Positions 55,726 through 64,000 of a stretch of 64,000 bases of DNA are shown in pieces. The notes below the pieces were generated by a model. It saw only the letters and a program-made list of their open reading frames with translations. It did not search any database and was not told where the DNA came from. The position numbers and the translations under genes are program-made. Each line of letters starts with the position of its first letter. Position 1 is the first letter of the stretch. The stretch lies in the NCBI RefSeq assembly GCF_040786275.1, contig NZ_JBFMVT010000002.1, forward strand, positions 620,001 to 684,000, read 5' to 3'. The stretch is from Buttiauxella gaviniae (GTDB lineage Bacteria; Pseudomonadota; Gammaproteobacteria; Enterobacterales; Enterobacteriaceae).

Positions 55726-56082
55726 GTGATAATTCTCTACGGTATTAAAAACTGCGACACAATCAAGAAAGCACGCCGTTGGCTGGAGACTCAGGGCGTG
55801 GAATACAAGTTTCATGACTATCGCGTCGACGGTTTAAATGCTGAACTATTGAATAGTTTCATCACGGAACTAGGTTGGGAGGCGCTGCTTAATACTCGCG
55901 GAACCACCTGGCGCAAACTCGATGAAGCACACCGAGCCAGCATTATTGACGCCCGCACGGCGGCAGAGCTGATGCTTTCCATGCCAGCAATCATCAAACG
56001 CCCATTGCTCTACGCGCCAGGGCAGCCTATGCTGCTGGGTTTCAATGAATCGAACTATCAGCAGTTTATCAACGAGGTATAG
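55726..56082 (+). CDS. yffB: ArsC/Spx-family protein YffB
   Basis: A 118-residue thioredoxin-fold protein, same length as E. coli YffB, from GTG 55726 with AAGGA seven bases upstream; a TTG two codons earlier is less likely. The motif [17 protein letters not shown] keeps the single active-site Cys; [10 protein letters not shown] and PAIIKRPLL are family blocks. It resembles arsenate reductases but is thought to be glutathione-related; no arsenic role is implied. dapE starts four bases after its stop. Confidence 0.94.
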   Translation: MIILYGIKNCDTIKKARRWLETQGVEYKFHDYRVDGLNAELLNSFITELGWEALLNTRGTTWRKLDEAHRASIIDARTAAELMLSMPAIIKRPLLYAPGQPMLLGFNESNYQQFINEV

Positions 56083-56086
56083 TCCT

Positions 56087-57214
56087 ATGTCTTGCCCAGT
56101 TATTGAGCTGACGCAACAGCTTATTCGCCGCCCTTCCCTGAGCCCTGATGACGCTGGCTGCCAGGCGCTGATGATTGAGCGGCTGCGAGCCATCGGTTTT
56201 ACCATTGAACATATGGATTTTGGCGACACCCAAAACTTCTGGGCATGGCGTGGGAAAGGTGAAACGTTAGCGTTTGCCGGGCATACCGACGTCGTGCCTT
56301 CTGGCGATGCCGATCGCTGGATTAATCCACCCTTTGAGCCAACCATCCGCGATGGCATGCTGTTTGGCCGCGGTGCCGCAGACATGAAAGGCTCCCTGGC
56401 AGCGATGGTAGTTGCCGCCGAACGTTTTGTCGCGCAGAACCCAAATCATAAAGGCCGCCTGGCGTTTCTTATTACGTCTGACGAAGAAGCCAGTGCTAAA
56501 AATGGCACGGTGAAAGTGGTAGAAGCACTAATGGCACGTCGTGAAAGACTCGACTACTGCCTGGTCGGCGAACCTTCAAGCACCGAAGTCGTGGGCGACG
56601 TTGTGAAAAATGGCCGTCGTGGTTCACTGACCTGTAATCTCACGGTGCATGGCGTGCAGGGTCACGTTGCTTATCCGCATCTGGCTGATAATCCGGTTCA
56701 TCGCGCAGCGCCTATGCTGAATGAGCTGGTCACTATTGAGTGGGATAAGGGCAATGAATTTTTCCCGGCGACCAGCATGCAAATTGCCAACGTTCAGGCT
56801 GGCACCGGCAGCAACAACGTCATTCCAGGCGATCTGTTTGTGCAGTTCAACTTCCGCTTTAGCACCGAAGTGACTGACGAAGACATCAAACAGCGCGTGA
56901 TTGCCCTGCTCGATAAATACCAATTGCGTTATACCCTCGACTGGTGGCTTTCAGGCCAACCGTTCCTGACATCACGCGGGAAACTGGTTGATGCGGTGGT
57001 AAATGCCGTTGAGCACTATAATGAAATTAGACCGCAGCTGTTAACCACCGGCGGCACATCCGACGGGCGTTTTATTGCCCGCATGGGTGCTCAAGTGGTG
57101 GAACTGGGGCCGGTGAACGCAACCATTCACAAAATAAATGAATGTGTTAATGCCGCTGACCTGCAACTTCTTGCCCGGATGTATCAACGTATTATGGAAC
57201 AGCTCGTCGCTTGA
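56087..57214 (+). CDS. dapE: Succinyl-diaminopimelate desuccinylase
   Basis: A 375-residue zinc peptidase-family enzyme, same length as E. coli DapE, starting [17 protein letters not shown] at 56087; a 14-residue in-frame extension overlaps yffB. Metal and catalytic motifs [45 protein letters not shown] and the C-terminal [12 protein letters not shown] are intact. It hydrolyses N-succinyl-LL-diaminopimelate for lysine and peptidoglycan synthesis. Coupled to yffB as in E. coli. Confidence 0.97.
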   Translation: MSCPVIELTQQLIRRPSLSPDDAGCQALMIERLRAIGFTIEHMDFGDTQNFWAWRGKGETLAFAGHTDVVPSGDADRWINPPFEPTIRDGMLFGRGAADMKGSLAAMVVAAERFVAQNPNHKGRLAFLITSDEEASAKNGTVKVVEALMARRERLDYCLVGEPSSTEVVGDVVKNGRRGSLTCNLTVHGVQGHVAYPHLADNPVHRAAPMLNELVTIEWDKGNEFFPATSMQIANVQAGTGSNNVIPGDLFVQFNFRFSTEVTDEDIKQRVIALLDKYQLRYTLDWWLSGQPFLTSRGKLVDAVVNAVEHYNEIRPQLLTTGGTSDGRFIARMGAQVVELGPVNATIHKINECVNAADLQLLARMYQRIMEQLVA

Positions 57215-57278
57215 TGGGCTTCATTCAATCATCGCCAGGTAAATTGGCGTTGTCGCAAGGCGAAAGAGAGGTATTGGC

Positions 57279-57470
57279 ATGGAATGGCTATCGCACTACT
57301 GGTGGGTTATCGTACTGGTGCTTCTGCTCGGTATCTTCCTTAATGTAATTAAGGATTTGAAGCGTATTGACCCGAAAAAGTATATGGCAAATAAACCGGA
57401 TCTTCCCCCGCATCGTGACTTCAATCATAAGTGGGATGACGAAGACGATTTTCCTAAGAAAAAGCCTTAG
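57279..57470 (+). CDS. ypfN: Small membrane protein YpfN, UPF0370
   Basis: A 63-residue protein with one N-terminal transmembrane helix ([17 protein letters not shown], residues 8-24) and a charged cytoplasmic tail [40 protein letters not shown]0370; function unknown. AAGAGAGG precedes the ATG. Follows dapE by 64 bp, possibly the same transcript. Confidence 0.93.
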   Translation: MEWLSHYWWVIVLVLLLGIFLNVIKDLKRIDPKKYMANKPDLPPHRDFNHKWDDEDDFPKKKP

Positions 57471-57595
57471 TTTTCCCTCGTCCCTCTTCAGTGGGAGAGG
57501 GCAAATAGTTGATCTGGCTCTATCTCTCCAGGAGAGGGCTCTTATATCGATCTCGCTCTGACAATCTTTCAGGGTGAGATCTATAAGTTGCTGAG
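57471..57595. repeat. Three small hairpins after ypfN
   Basis: CCCTCTTCAGTGGGAGAGGG (57480-57499), CTCTCCAGGAGAG (57525-57537) and an imperfect GATCTC...GAGATC stem (57549-57580). The first resembles dispersed CCCTCTCCC..GGGAGAGGG repeats of enterobacteria; none has a good T tail. Confidence 0.5.
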
Positions 57596-58197
57596 GTTTC
57601 CGTTCACCCAAGCGTTTGGTTTTTCCATGTAATAACGGCTTACGGTGAACGTGCCATGGGAATTACGCCATTCCCCTGGCGACCCCGGCGCCCGGCAAGT
57701 AAATCGCCGCTAAAGCGGTAAACCCCAGTTTTTCCCCAACATTCAGGGTCGTTCGCGACTCGTTCCTGACGATCGCTCTCTCACGTGGTTCCCGACCACG
57801 TGACCCTGACTGTTGGGGAAAAACTGGGGCGATTTAAGCCGGGAACAAGAGCGTTGCTGTAAGTTTCAGGAATATTGTAGCGTTGGCTTTGCTGAAAAAT
57901 ATAAAGCAATGCCGTGCAAAAGTAATAATACAGAGTGGAAGCAAGGGTTTTGGGTCCGGCTTAAATCGCCTCCCTTTTTCCTGATTTTTAGGGTCGAGCC
58001 GTCGGGAACGGCGAGAGGTTGTGATCCGTCGGGAACGAGTCACAACCGGCCCTAAAAATCAGGAAAAAGGGAGGTTTACCGCTTGCGGCGATTTATTGCC
58101 GGGAGCCGGGATTCGAAAGGGTGTGGCGGCGAACACCCTTTCGACGTTCACCAGTTCGGTTACTGCATAGAACACTGGGCATCGGGTGAACGGAAAC
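57596..58197. repeat. About 600-bp nested palindromic element, unclassified
   Basis: Ends: perfect 14-bp inverted match GTTTCCGTTCACCC (57596-57609) and complement (58184-58197). Inner trunk: 57684-57724 pairs with 58073-58110 with few mismatches. Branch 1: 19-bp perfect arms 57723-57741 / 57811-57829, then CAGGGTC/GACCCTG and a tip hairpin CACGTGGT..ACCACGTG. Branch 2: 15-bp perfect arms 57828-57842 / 57956-57970 around an AT-rich core. Branch 3: 25-bp perfect arms 57969-57993 / 58050-58074, with tip hairpins GCCGTCGGGAACGGC and GTTGTGA..TCACAAC. A further 11-bp stem is at 58115-58142 and GGTGAACGT/ACGTTCACC pair at 57644/58144. The 11-mer CGTCGGGAACG or a variant occurs four times at branch tips. 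Only short unconvincing frames exist. It could be a non-autonomous mobile element or a structured RNA; I do not recognise it. Confidence 0.75.
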
Positions 58198-58278
58198 TCC
58201 CGAAACTGACAGAGTGAATATCATCTGCACTCAACTGAAATTTATGACTAAGAGGCAACCCCTGCACGGGATTCCCCT

Positions 58279-58977
58279 CTACAGAAATTCAACAATATCG
58301 TCGTCTTTTGGCGTACTGCCGCTCAGTGCCTCATCAAAATAGTGCTTCGGCACCGTATAACGCAGATGATCCAGGGCAATCTGAATACTACGGTCATCAA
58401 TCGCATGCCCTAAATCGTCAATCACATCCAGCGTCACATCGCCACCCGCCTGCGTTAATGCTTCCGACGCATCAAAAGCGTGTTTAACGTCCACAACCTT
58501 ATCGTCATCGCCATGAATTAAATGGATGGTGGTTAAGGTTGAAGCGGTTTTTGGCAACTGCGCATAACGTCCGTTAAACGCCACGACGCGCGAAGCGAGC
58601 CCTGGCTCGGCTTTTACTCCCTCAAGCGCCATGATTGCCCCTTGCGAAAAACCAATCAACGCCGTCGCATTCGCCGTAATACCGCTCTGTTTTTGCCAGT
58701 GGCGCACCACTTCAATAAACGTCGGCATAATGGCGTCTACTCGCTGCTGGCGATTTTCTTCGCTAACACCCGCCACGGAAAACCATTCGCGCCCCTGATA
58801 CGGGCCGCTTGGAGCGGGGCCGCCAATACTGACCACCAGCGCATCAGGAAAATGCGGCGCAAACCAGCTCCCGATTTCACCCATTGCAACGGGGTTATCA
58901 CCAACGCCATGAAACAAAAGCAGCAGTTGTTTTGCAGGTGCCGCAGGGCTTTGGACAACAAAATGATCATGTTTCAT
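58279..58977 (-). CDS. ypfH: Alpha/beta-hydrolase esterase YpfH
   Basis: A 232-residue carboxylesterase of the phospholipase/carboxylesterase family. The nucleophile is the Ser of GFSQGAIMAL; Asp and His of the triad lie in IHGDDDKVVD and DLGHAID; the oxyanion region is LLLFHGVGDNP. E. coli YpfH has esterase activity on palmitoyl-CoA and p-nitrophenyl esters. GGAGAAAACC precedes the ATG. It lies 74 bp downstream of tmcA in the same direction. Confidence 0.95.
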   Translation of the reverse strand: MKHDHFVVQSPAAPAKQLLLLFHGVGDNPVAMGEIGSWFAPHFPDALVVSIGGPAPSGPYQGREWFSVAGVSEENRQQRVDAIMPTFIEVVRHWQKQSGITANATALIGFSQGAIMALEGVKAEPGLASRVVAFNGRYAQLPKTASTLTTIHLIHGDDDKVVDVKHAFDASEALTQAGGDVTLDVIDDLGHAIDDRSIQIALDHLRYTVPKHYFDEALSGSTPKDDDIVEFL

Positions 58978-59051
58978 GGTTTTCTCCTCACGTTTATGGC
59001 GTTGACTATACGCTGGCTATCCGTGATGACCATGGCATTTGATTGAACGAC

Positions 59052-61067
59052 TTAGTGGAAAAATTGCAATTGCAAAAGCCGGTTTTTCAGGGCAATGCTT
59101 TGTTGCTCATCGCATTTTTCCAGCGCCTTTTGGGCTTCCTGGCGCATCACCGCCAACAAAGCCTTGCGCCCGGAAATCCGCCATTGCTGGCAAAGCACAT
59201 CCACGCTCAGGCGTTGTTGTACCCGCCCGCGCAAAGCATTGAGCGGCAGATCGCAGGCCAGTAATAAACGATTTAGCGAACCTAAACATGCCTCCAGCGG
59301 GCGATGCCCGAAGGCGAAACCTGCGAGTTCCAGCCAGTCATCACTGTTTAGCGTAGCCTCTTCGCAAGAAATAACCGGTAATGGATGGTCAATCCACGGC
59401 TGTAACCAGTGAATATCCCGCTTTAAGCGCTGTTGTTCGTGGCGGGTTAGCGCCTTCCCACGCTCAGTTAGCGGGAGTAACGCCATCGCCGCATAACACC
59501 CGCTGCTGGCCTCACGATGGCTGCCGACACGCACCAGTACGAAGCCACAACTTTCCCAAAAGCGCCAGAGTTCATCGGTGAAACCAAAGCTGACCGAGAG
59601 ATAATCGGCGGCGAACTGCGCCTGCGTTTTCACATAAGCGATCATCTGCTGGCCAATTTGCTGACGCTGACGTAACGGATGCACCGCAATTCGGCTGACG
59701 CGCAACCCTTTAAGCGTTGCGGCTAGCGGGCTACCGCCGTGTGCCGCCAGCGATTGTGCAACTAAATTCCCCCGAGGGCGCCTGAACCCCGCCCACACTG
59801 CCTGGCTCAGATTTTCATCAAGGCCCCCCTCTTCCACAAGCCAGGTTGCACCGAGAGTCTCTTCCTTGCTGATAGCGGCGATAAAATGCTGGCCTGGTGC
59901 ATCAAGCATCCGCCGCCAGTCCAGCGGAGTCGTACGGTAATGTGCCCCCGAAAGGAGACGATACATCTGTTGCAGTTGAGCCGAGGGCTGCAATTCATTG
60001 CTACGTTCAATGGTTTGCAGGGAAACCGTGCCTGAGGCCGCCGTGGAAATATCCGGTTCATCAAACAGCAAAATGGCGTCGATGAGCTTTTCCAGCGGAT
60101 CGTTCACCGCCCAGCGAATCGGCGTGGAGAGTGTGTAGCGCGTTAAGGTTTCAAGGCTTGCACAAAACTTCAGAACAAATCCGCGCCCGGTGCCTTCGTA
60201 GCCCTGAACGGTGGTTGTGAGTAACACTCGTGGGAAATGGGAAATAAGCCTGCGCAACTGCGGCGCGGGAATAGCAGCGGCTTCGTCAACGATCAGCCAG
60301 TCCGCCTGATAAGCGTCGGTATTAGCAAGCAGCGCATCCGGTGCGACAAAGTTAAAGTGCTCGCCAGCGTGCCCGGCAAGCACATCAGTGGCGGCTTTTC
60401 CCGGCGCGGTAACCAATCCCTTGCCTGCAATCTGGCGCAACAACATGCCCGCCAACGCAGATTTCCCACGGCCTCGTGGAGCGGTAACAACGGCTACTCC
60501 CGCAGGCATCTCTAAGAGCGCATCCAGAATGGCGGCTTGTTCGTCAAACGGCGCACCGCTCGCGGCATGCCATAAAGGGCGCGGTGTGAACACAGGAATG
60601 GATAACGGTTGATGCTGCAACCATCGCACACATTCGCTATCGGCGCGGATGCAGTGCTGCAAATGGGCGATGAAATGAGGTGTTGGGATAGCTTCAGATT
60701 GCTCGCTCCAGCGGTTCGAGTCGCAATCCGGCTGCATCAGCCAGTCGTCCCACGAGGGAGCAAGAACTACCAGCCAGCTTCCGGCTTTTAACGTGCCCGC
60801 AAGGGCTGCCAGCGCCTCAGCATCAAGCCCGTCTCGCGCATCAAAAACCGCGTGCAGAAACTCACGCCCCAGCAAAGTGCGCATAGCAGAGGTGGCGCAG
60901 TGAAGAGGTAATTCAGGCGCAGCCCCAACCCAGAGCCAGTCTCCCGGCAGTTGACGGGTAAGAGCGTGAACTTGCTGACTGCTCCACGCCCTTTCGCCCG
61001 CCATGACTATCATCCGGCGAATGCCCACATTGGCCATGCTGGCGGTGGCTTGCCTGAGCTGTTCCAT
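59052..61067 (-). CDS. tmcA: tRNA(Met) cytidine acetyltransferase TmcA
   Basis: A 671-residue enzyme that makes N4-acetylcytidine at the wobble base of elongator tRNA-Met. N-terminal DUF1726-like part (1-170), RecD-like ATPase/helicase domain with Walker A PRGRGKSALAG and Walker B LIVDEAAAIP, GNAT domain with VSRIAVHPLRQRQQIGQQMIAY, and a C-terminal tRNA-binding part. Layout agrees with E. coli TmcA. AAGGATTTAAGCC precedes the ATG. It begins 24 bp after ypfJ. Confidence 0.96.
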   Translation of the reverse strand: MEQLRQATASMANVGIRRMIVMAGERAWSSQQVHALTRQLPGDWLWVGAAPELPLHCATSAMRTLLGREFLHAVFDARDGLDAEALAALAGTLKAGSWLVVLAPSWDDWLMQPDCDSNRWSEQSEAIPTPHFIAHLQHCIRADSECVRWLQHQPLSIPVFTPRPLWHAASGAPFDEQAAILDALLEMPAGVAVVTAPRGRGKSALAGMLLRQIAGKGLVTAPGKAATDVLAGHAGEHFNFVAPDALLANTDAYQADWLIVDEAAAIPAPQLRRLISHFPRVLLTTTVQGYEGTGRGFVLKFCASLETLTRYTLSTPIRWAVNDPLEKLIDAILLFDEPDISTAASGTVSLQTIERSNELQPSAQLQQMYRLLSGAHYRTTPLDWRRMLDAPGQHFIAAISKEETLGATWLVEEGGLDENLSQAVWAGFRRPRGNLVAQSLAAHGGSPLAATLKGLRVSRIAVHPLRQRQQIGQQMIAYVKTQAQFAADYLSVSFGFTDELWRFWESCGFVLVRVGSHREASSGCYAAMALLPLTERGKALTRHEQQRLKRDIHWLQPWIDHPLPVISCEEATLNSDDWLELAGFAFGHRPLEACLGSLNRLLLACDLPLNALRGRVQQRLSVDVLCQQWRISGRKALLAVMRQEAQKALEKCDEQQSIALKNRLLQLQFFH

Positions 61068-61091
61068 GGCTTAAATCCTTGTTACATCAAG

Positions 61092-61967
61092 TTATTTGGT
61101 GGTGTTAGCAAAGGTGTTGCATTGCGCCGGATCGCCACTGTCAAACCCACGTTTAAACCAGGTATAACGCTGCTCTGAGGTGCCGTGAGTGAAGCTGTCG
61201 GGCACAATATGGCCTTGCCCCTTCTGTTGAAGACGATCATCACCAATCGCTTCGGCGGCGTTCAAGGCTTCCTGTAAATCTCCGGTATCCAACACTTCTT
61301 GTTTTTGCATGCTGTTACCCCACACGCCCGCGAAGCAGTCTGCCTGCAGTTCCATTTTTACGGAAAGGCGATTTCCTTCGGCTTCGCTTGCCCCCTGCTG
61401 GAGTTGACGAACTTTTGGCTCGATGCCTAAAAGCCGCTGGACATGATGCCCCACTTCATGAGCGATGACGTAGCCCTGAGCAAAATCGCCGTCTGCGCCC
61501 AGTTTGCTTTTCATTTCATCGTAGAAGGAGAGATCTATGTACACGGTGCTGTCAGCCGGGCAGTAAAACGGGCCCATAATCGACTGGCCGGTGCCGCAGC
61601 CGGTGCGTGTGACGCCCCGATACATCACCAGTTTTGGCTGCTGATAAGTACGGCCCATTTTCTGGAAAATTTCACCCCAGGTGTCTTCCGTTGTCGCGAG
61701 AATAACCTTCGTGAATTTCGCCGCTTCGTCATCATTCGGGCTGACAGAGCGCTGGGAAGATTGCGGTTGAACAGGCTGCCCGCCTGACAACATGGAAGTG
61801 AGGTCAACGCCGTAATAGCCCGCTACGACGACGACAATTAACAGGATGATGCCGCCTTTGCCACCCGGTAAGCGAAACCCGCCACCTCCCCCGCCGAAAC
61901 TTGGGCCGGAAGAGCTGTTTCGTCTGTCTTCTACATTGTCGCTTTCACGACGACCTTGCCAACGCAT
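61092..61967 (-). CDS. ypfJ: Predicted neutral zinc metallopeptidase YpfJ
   Basis: A 291-residue membrane-anchored protein of the YpfJ/zinc metallopeptidase family (PF04228). Start [19 protein letters not shown] at 61967 after AAGGGG; the upstream frame to 62069 covers the purC terminator and is rejected. A Gly-rich stretch ([15 protein letters not shown]) precedes the transmembrane helix (about 37-53), and the periplasmic domain carries the HEXXH motif in [10 protein letters not shown]. Function unknown. Operon with tmcA, as in E. coli. Confidence 0.95.
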   Translation of the reverse strand: MRWQGRRESDNVEDRRNSSSGPSFGGGGGGFRLPGGKGGIILLIVVVVAGYYGVDLTSMLSGGQPVQPQSSQRSVSPNDDEAAKFTKVILATTEDTWGEIFQKMGRTYQQPKLVMYRGVTRTGCGTGQSIMGPFYCPADSTVYIDLSFYDEMKSKLGADGDFAQGYVIAHEVGHHVQRLLGIEPKVRQLQQGASEAEGNRLSVKMELQADCFAGVWGNSMQKQEVLDTGDLQEALNAAEAIGDDRLQQKGQGHIVPDSFTHGTSEQRYTWFKRGFDSGDPAQCNTFANTTK

Positions 61968-62047
61968 AGCCGACCCCTTTATACACAACTTGTAATCAGT
62001 AGATCGTAGGTGGTTAACTTCAGAATTACCATAAGAAACAAGATGTG

Positions 62048-62080
62048 AAAAAGCCGAATGTGAAAACACATCCGGCTTTA
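62048..62080 (-). terminator. Terminator after purC
   Basis: Minus-strand AAAGCCGGATGTG-TTTT-CACATTCGGCTTT followed by TT, with one G-T type mismatch, 20 bases after the purC stop. Confidence 0.88.
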
Positions 62081-62099
62081 GGGGAATACGGATGAGGAA

Positions 62100-62813
62100 T
62101 TAGTCTAATTTAACGCCAAGACGGTGCGCAACTTCTTCATACGCTTCAATCAGGCCACCCAGGCTCTGGCGGAAACGGTCTTTGTCCATTTTATCGAGCG
62201 TTTCTTTATCCCACAGGCGGCTACCGTCTGGAGAGAACTCATCACCGAGGACAACTTCGCCGTTGAATAAACCAAACTCCAGTTTGAAATCAACCAGGAT
62301 AAGACCTGCGTCATCAAACAGTTTGCTCAGAACATCGTTAGCTTTGTAGCTCAATTCACGCATGCGAGCCAGATTCTCTTTGTTCACCCAGCCAAAGGTT
62401 TCACAGTAAGATTCGTTGACCATTGGGTCATGCATCGCGTCATTTTTTAAGAACAGATCAAATAGCGGGGGATTAAGTTCAATGCCTTCTTCAATGCCCA
62501 GGCGTTTAACCAAAGAACCCGCCGCACGGTTGCGGATAACACACTCAACCGGCACCATATCAAGCTTCTTAACCAGCACTTCGTTATCGGACAACAGCGC
62601 TTCCATTTGAGTGGGAATACCCGCCTCTTCAAGTTTGGTCATAATGAAATGGTTAAACTTGTTGTTTACCATCCCTTTGCGATCAAACTGCTCAATGCGC
62701 GCGCCGTCTCCTGCTGACGTATCATTGCGGAACTCGAGCACCAACAGATCCGGATTTTCCGTGCTGTATACGGTCTTCGCTTTGCCACGATACAACTCAG
62801 CTTGCTTTTGCAT
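62100..62813 (-). CDS. purC: SAICAR synthetase PurC
   Basis: A 237-residue enzyme, same length as E. coli PurC. It joins aspartate to CAIR in purine synthesis. Motifs [43 protein letters not shown], and [11 protein letters not shown] are the ATP and substrate sites of the family. AAGAAAG precedes the ATG. It lies downstream of bamC on the same strand after a terminator; PurR control is expected but no box was pinned down. Confidence 0.97.
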   Translation of the reverse strand: MQKQAELYRGKAKTVYSTENPDLLVLEFRNDTSAGDGARIEQFDRKGMVNNKFNHFIMTKLEEAGIPTQMEALLSDNEVLVKKLDMVPVECVIRNRAAGSLVKRLGIEEGIELNPPLFDLFLKNDAMHDPMVNESYCETFGWVNKENLARMRELSYKANDVLSKLFDDAGLILVDFKLEFGLFNGEVVLGDEFSPDGSRLWDKETLDKMDKDRFRQSLGGLIEAYEEVAHRLGVKLD

Positions 62814-62888
62814 CTTTCTTACTCCAGGTGTGATTTAACTAAAAATTCCGCTATTTTTTGCTACGCACACGTTTGCGTAGCCTGGTAG

Positions 62889-62914
62889 AAAAAAGGCCAG
62901 AAAGATCTGGCCTT
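62889..62914 (-). terminator. Terminator after bamC
   Basis: Minus-strand AAGGCCAGA-TCT-TTCTGGCCTT followed by T4, just after the bamC stop. Confidence 0.88.
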
Positions 62915-62919
62915 AAAAA

Positions 62920-63954
62920 TTACTTACTGAATGCAGCCTGGAATACGGCGACCAGAGCATCGTTCTGAGACTGCGTCAGCGTGTGACCTTTCGGATCGAT
63001 GAACTGCAAGCTGCTGCGGTTATCGAGGTCGCCCACTTGCAGCTTATAGTCGCCGCTCACAAGGCCTGGGTCTTTCGCCCCCAAATCTTGCCAGTTGCTG
63101 TCAGACAATGGTTTGTAGGTTACCGCCATGCTGCCTGTAGAACGCGTGGAATCGGTGACTTTCATGCCCACTTTTTCAAGCGTTGCAGGTAAGCGACTCC
63201 AGACTACGTTGAACGGGCCGCGCACAACGAGCATCGGCAAGCCAGTGTCATCAGCGGCGCTTTGAACATCAAGCTGCGTCGCTGTACGGTTGTCTTTGGC
63301 GTTCTGCTGGTCGGTCTGGGTTTTATCCAGGCTTGCGCTGATGCTGTTGAGCATTTCTGCGCTGTAACGCTGCATAGATGCTGCGTCAGCAACCGGTTTA
63401 CCCGCCTGCTCCAGATTCAGCAGCTTAACCACCACGGCTTGTTGATAGCCCTGCGGTTTCACACTGATTTGATAGCGCCCACGGAACTGTTGATCTTCAT
63501 CAGCACGGTTCCATTGTACCCAGTCGGTGGTCAGGGTTTGGCTTGCGTCATCGCGTTTATCAATGCCGTAGTTTTTCGACTGAACGGCACTGACAACCTG
63601 CGGCCACAATGCTGCGTTGCGTGCGCTTTCAACCATCAGCGTTGCGGTATCCCCGGTAAACTGAGTGCGTGCGCCGCTGACCAATGCCAGAGGTTGAGCT
63701 GGCGGACGAATATCCAACTCTTTGCCTACTACGCCGCTGCCGTTGGTGACCGGAATATTATAATCACCATTCTGCACCGGCAGGATCATCCCCGCCGGGG
63801 AGTGGATTTCCGCGAGGGGTGCTGCATCCAGATAGGATTCGTCACCGCTAACCTGGCGCTTATAACGCTGGTCGGTGCTACATGCTGCTAACAGCATGGC
63901 TAACGAAACCACTGCAACTTTCGCCACCATCGACTTCTGTACTGAGTAAGCCAT
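62920..63954 (-). CDS. bamC: Outer-membrane assembly lipoprotein BamC
   Basis: A 344-residue lipoprotein, same length as E. coli BamC from ATG 63954 ([15 protein letters not shown]), preceded by GGGAG; a TTG one codon earlier extends the frame but is not needed. Lipobox LLAAC puts the acylated Cys at 25. The unstructured N-terminal part that binds BamD ([23 protein letters not shown]-like region) and two helix-grip domains (about 100-215 and 225-344) are recognisable. It belongs to the BamABCDE outer-membrane protein insertion machine. Coupled to dapA, which ends 16 bp upstream. Confidence 0.97.
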   Translation of the reverse strand: MAYSVQKSMVAKVAVVSLAMLLAACSTDQRYKRQVSGDESYLDAAPLAEIHSPAGMILPVQNGDYNIPVTNGSGVVGKELDIRPPAQPLALVSGARTQFTGDTATLMVESARNAALWPQVVSAVQSKNYGIDKRDDASQTLTTDWVQWNRADEDQQFRGRYQISVKPQGYQQAVVVKLLNLEQAGKPVADAASMQRYSAEMLNSISASLDKTQTDQQNAKDNRTATQLDVQSAADDTGLPMLVVRGPFNVVWSRLPATLEKVGMKVTDSTRSTGSMAVTYKPLSDSNWQDLGAKDPGLVSGDYKLQVGDLDNRSSLQFIDPKGHTLTQSQNDALVAVFQAAFSK

Positions 63955-63970
63955 CAAATCTCCCTAAACT

Positions 63971-64000
63971 TTACAGCAAACCGGCGTGCTTGAGCGCGCT
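63971..64000 (-). CDS. dapA: 4-hydroxy-tetrahydrodipicolinate synthase, last nine codons (cut by window edge)
   Basis: Only the C-terminus SALKHAGLL and the stop TAA are inside the window. E. coli DapA ends ALKHAGLL and is directly upstream of bamC, so the assignment rests on that short match plus gene order. Confidence 0.8.
   Translation of the reverse strand, partial: SALKHAGLL

Noticed and set aside
57813-58055. 80- and 69-codon frames inside the large palindrome
   Set aside because: Both cross the inverted arms, so their sequence is dictated by stem pairing. No ribosome site or family match was seen.
61968-62069. A 34-residue extension of YpfJ
   Set aside because: It overlaps the purC terminator hairpin; AAGGGG precedes the internal ATG at 61967, which matches the E. 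coli start.

Overview
The window is a chromosomal segment of a member of the Enterobacteriaceae. Nearly every protein is recognisable from memory as an ortholog of an E. coli K-12 gene from the 51-56 min region, in the same order and orientation: ypeC, mntH, nupC, pdeA, two tRNA-Ala, yfeC, gltX, three tRNA-Val plus tRNA-Lys, yfeR/yfeH, ypeB-ligA-zipA, cysZ, cysK, ptsHI-crr, cysM, cysAWUP, yfeXYZ-ypeA, amiA-hemF, maeB, talA-tktB, ypfG, nudK, aegA, narQ, acrD, ypfM, yffB-dapE, ypfN, ypfH-tmcA-ypfJ, purC, bamC, dapA (last codons only). Genus cannot be settled from sequence reading alone. The first gene, ipdC (indole-3-pyruvate decarboxylase, cut at the left edge), is typical of plant-associated or environmental Enterobacter-like genera. 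No phage, integrase, IS transposase, CRISPR array or toxin-antitoxin locus was found.

Layout. 0-4.6 kb is the accessory part: ipdC with a TyrR-box-like operator, a YghZ-type aldo/keto reductase, ypeC, a bestrophin-like channel coupled to an unknown protein, an orphan LysR regulator and a small membrane protein. 4.6-20 kb holds Mn2+ and nucleoside uptake, a c-di-GMP pair (PdeA next to a DgcQ-like cyclase), tRNAs, gltX, an FlxA-like gene with a likely sigma-28 promoter, ligA and zipA. 20-32 kb is sulfate/thiosulfate uptake and cysteine synthesis (cysZ, cysK, cysM, cysPUWA) around the PTS operon ptsHI-crr. 31-42 kb is envelope, heme and central carbon metabolism. 42.7-55 kb is a respiratory block: a periplasmic nitrate reductase operon napFDABC, the Fe-S oxidoreductase aegA, the sensor-regulator pair narQP as one unit, then the efflux pump acrD. 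55-64 kb is lysine/diaminopimelate, tRNA acetylation, purine and outer-membrane assembly genes.

Compared with the E. coli K-12 order as remembered, several blocks are absent from their usual places: xapRBA-yfeN, pdxK-yfeK-yfeS, ucpA-murRQP-yfeW and the whole eut operon. A nap operon and narP, which in E. coli lie elsewhere, sit next to aegA/narQ here, so nitrate sensing, its response regulator and the reductase form one neighbourhood.

The most unusual non-coding object is a roughly 600-bp nested palindromic element at 57596-58197, between ypfN and ypfH: a 14-bp inverted terminal match, a long imperfect stem and three internal branches, including a perfect 25-bp stem, with no convincing reading frame. 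Shorter palindromic repeats of several types (REP/BIME-like pairs, a GC-rich GACCCC...GGGGTC type and a 61-bp ATACCC...GGGTAT type) occupy other intergenic gaps.
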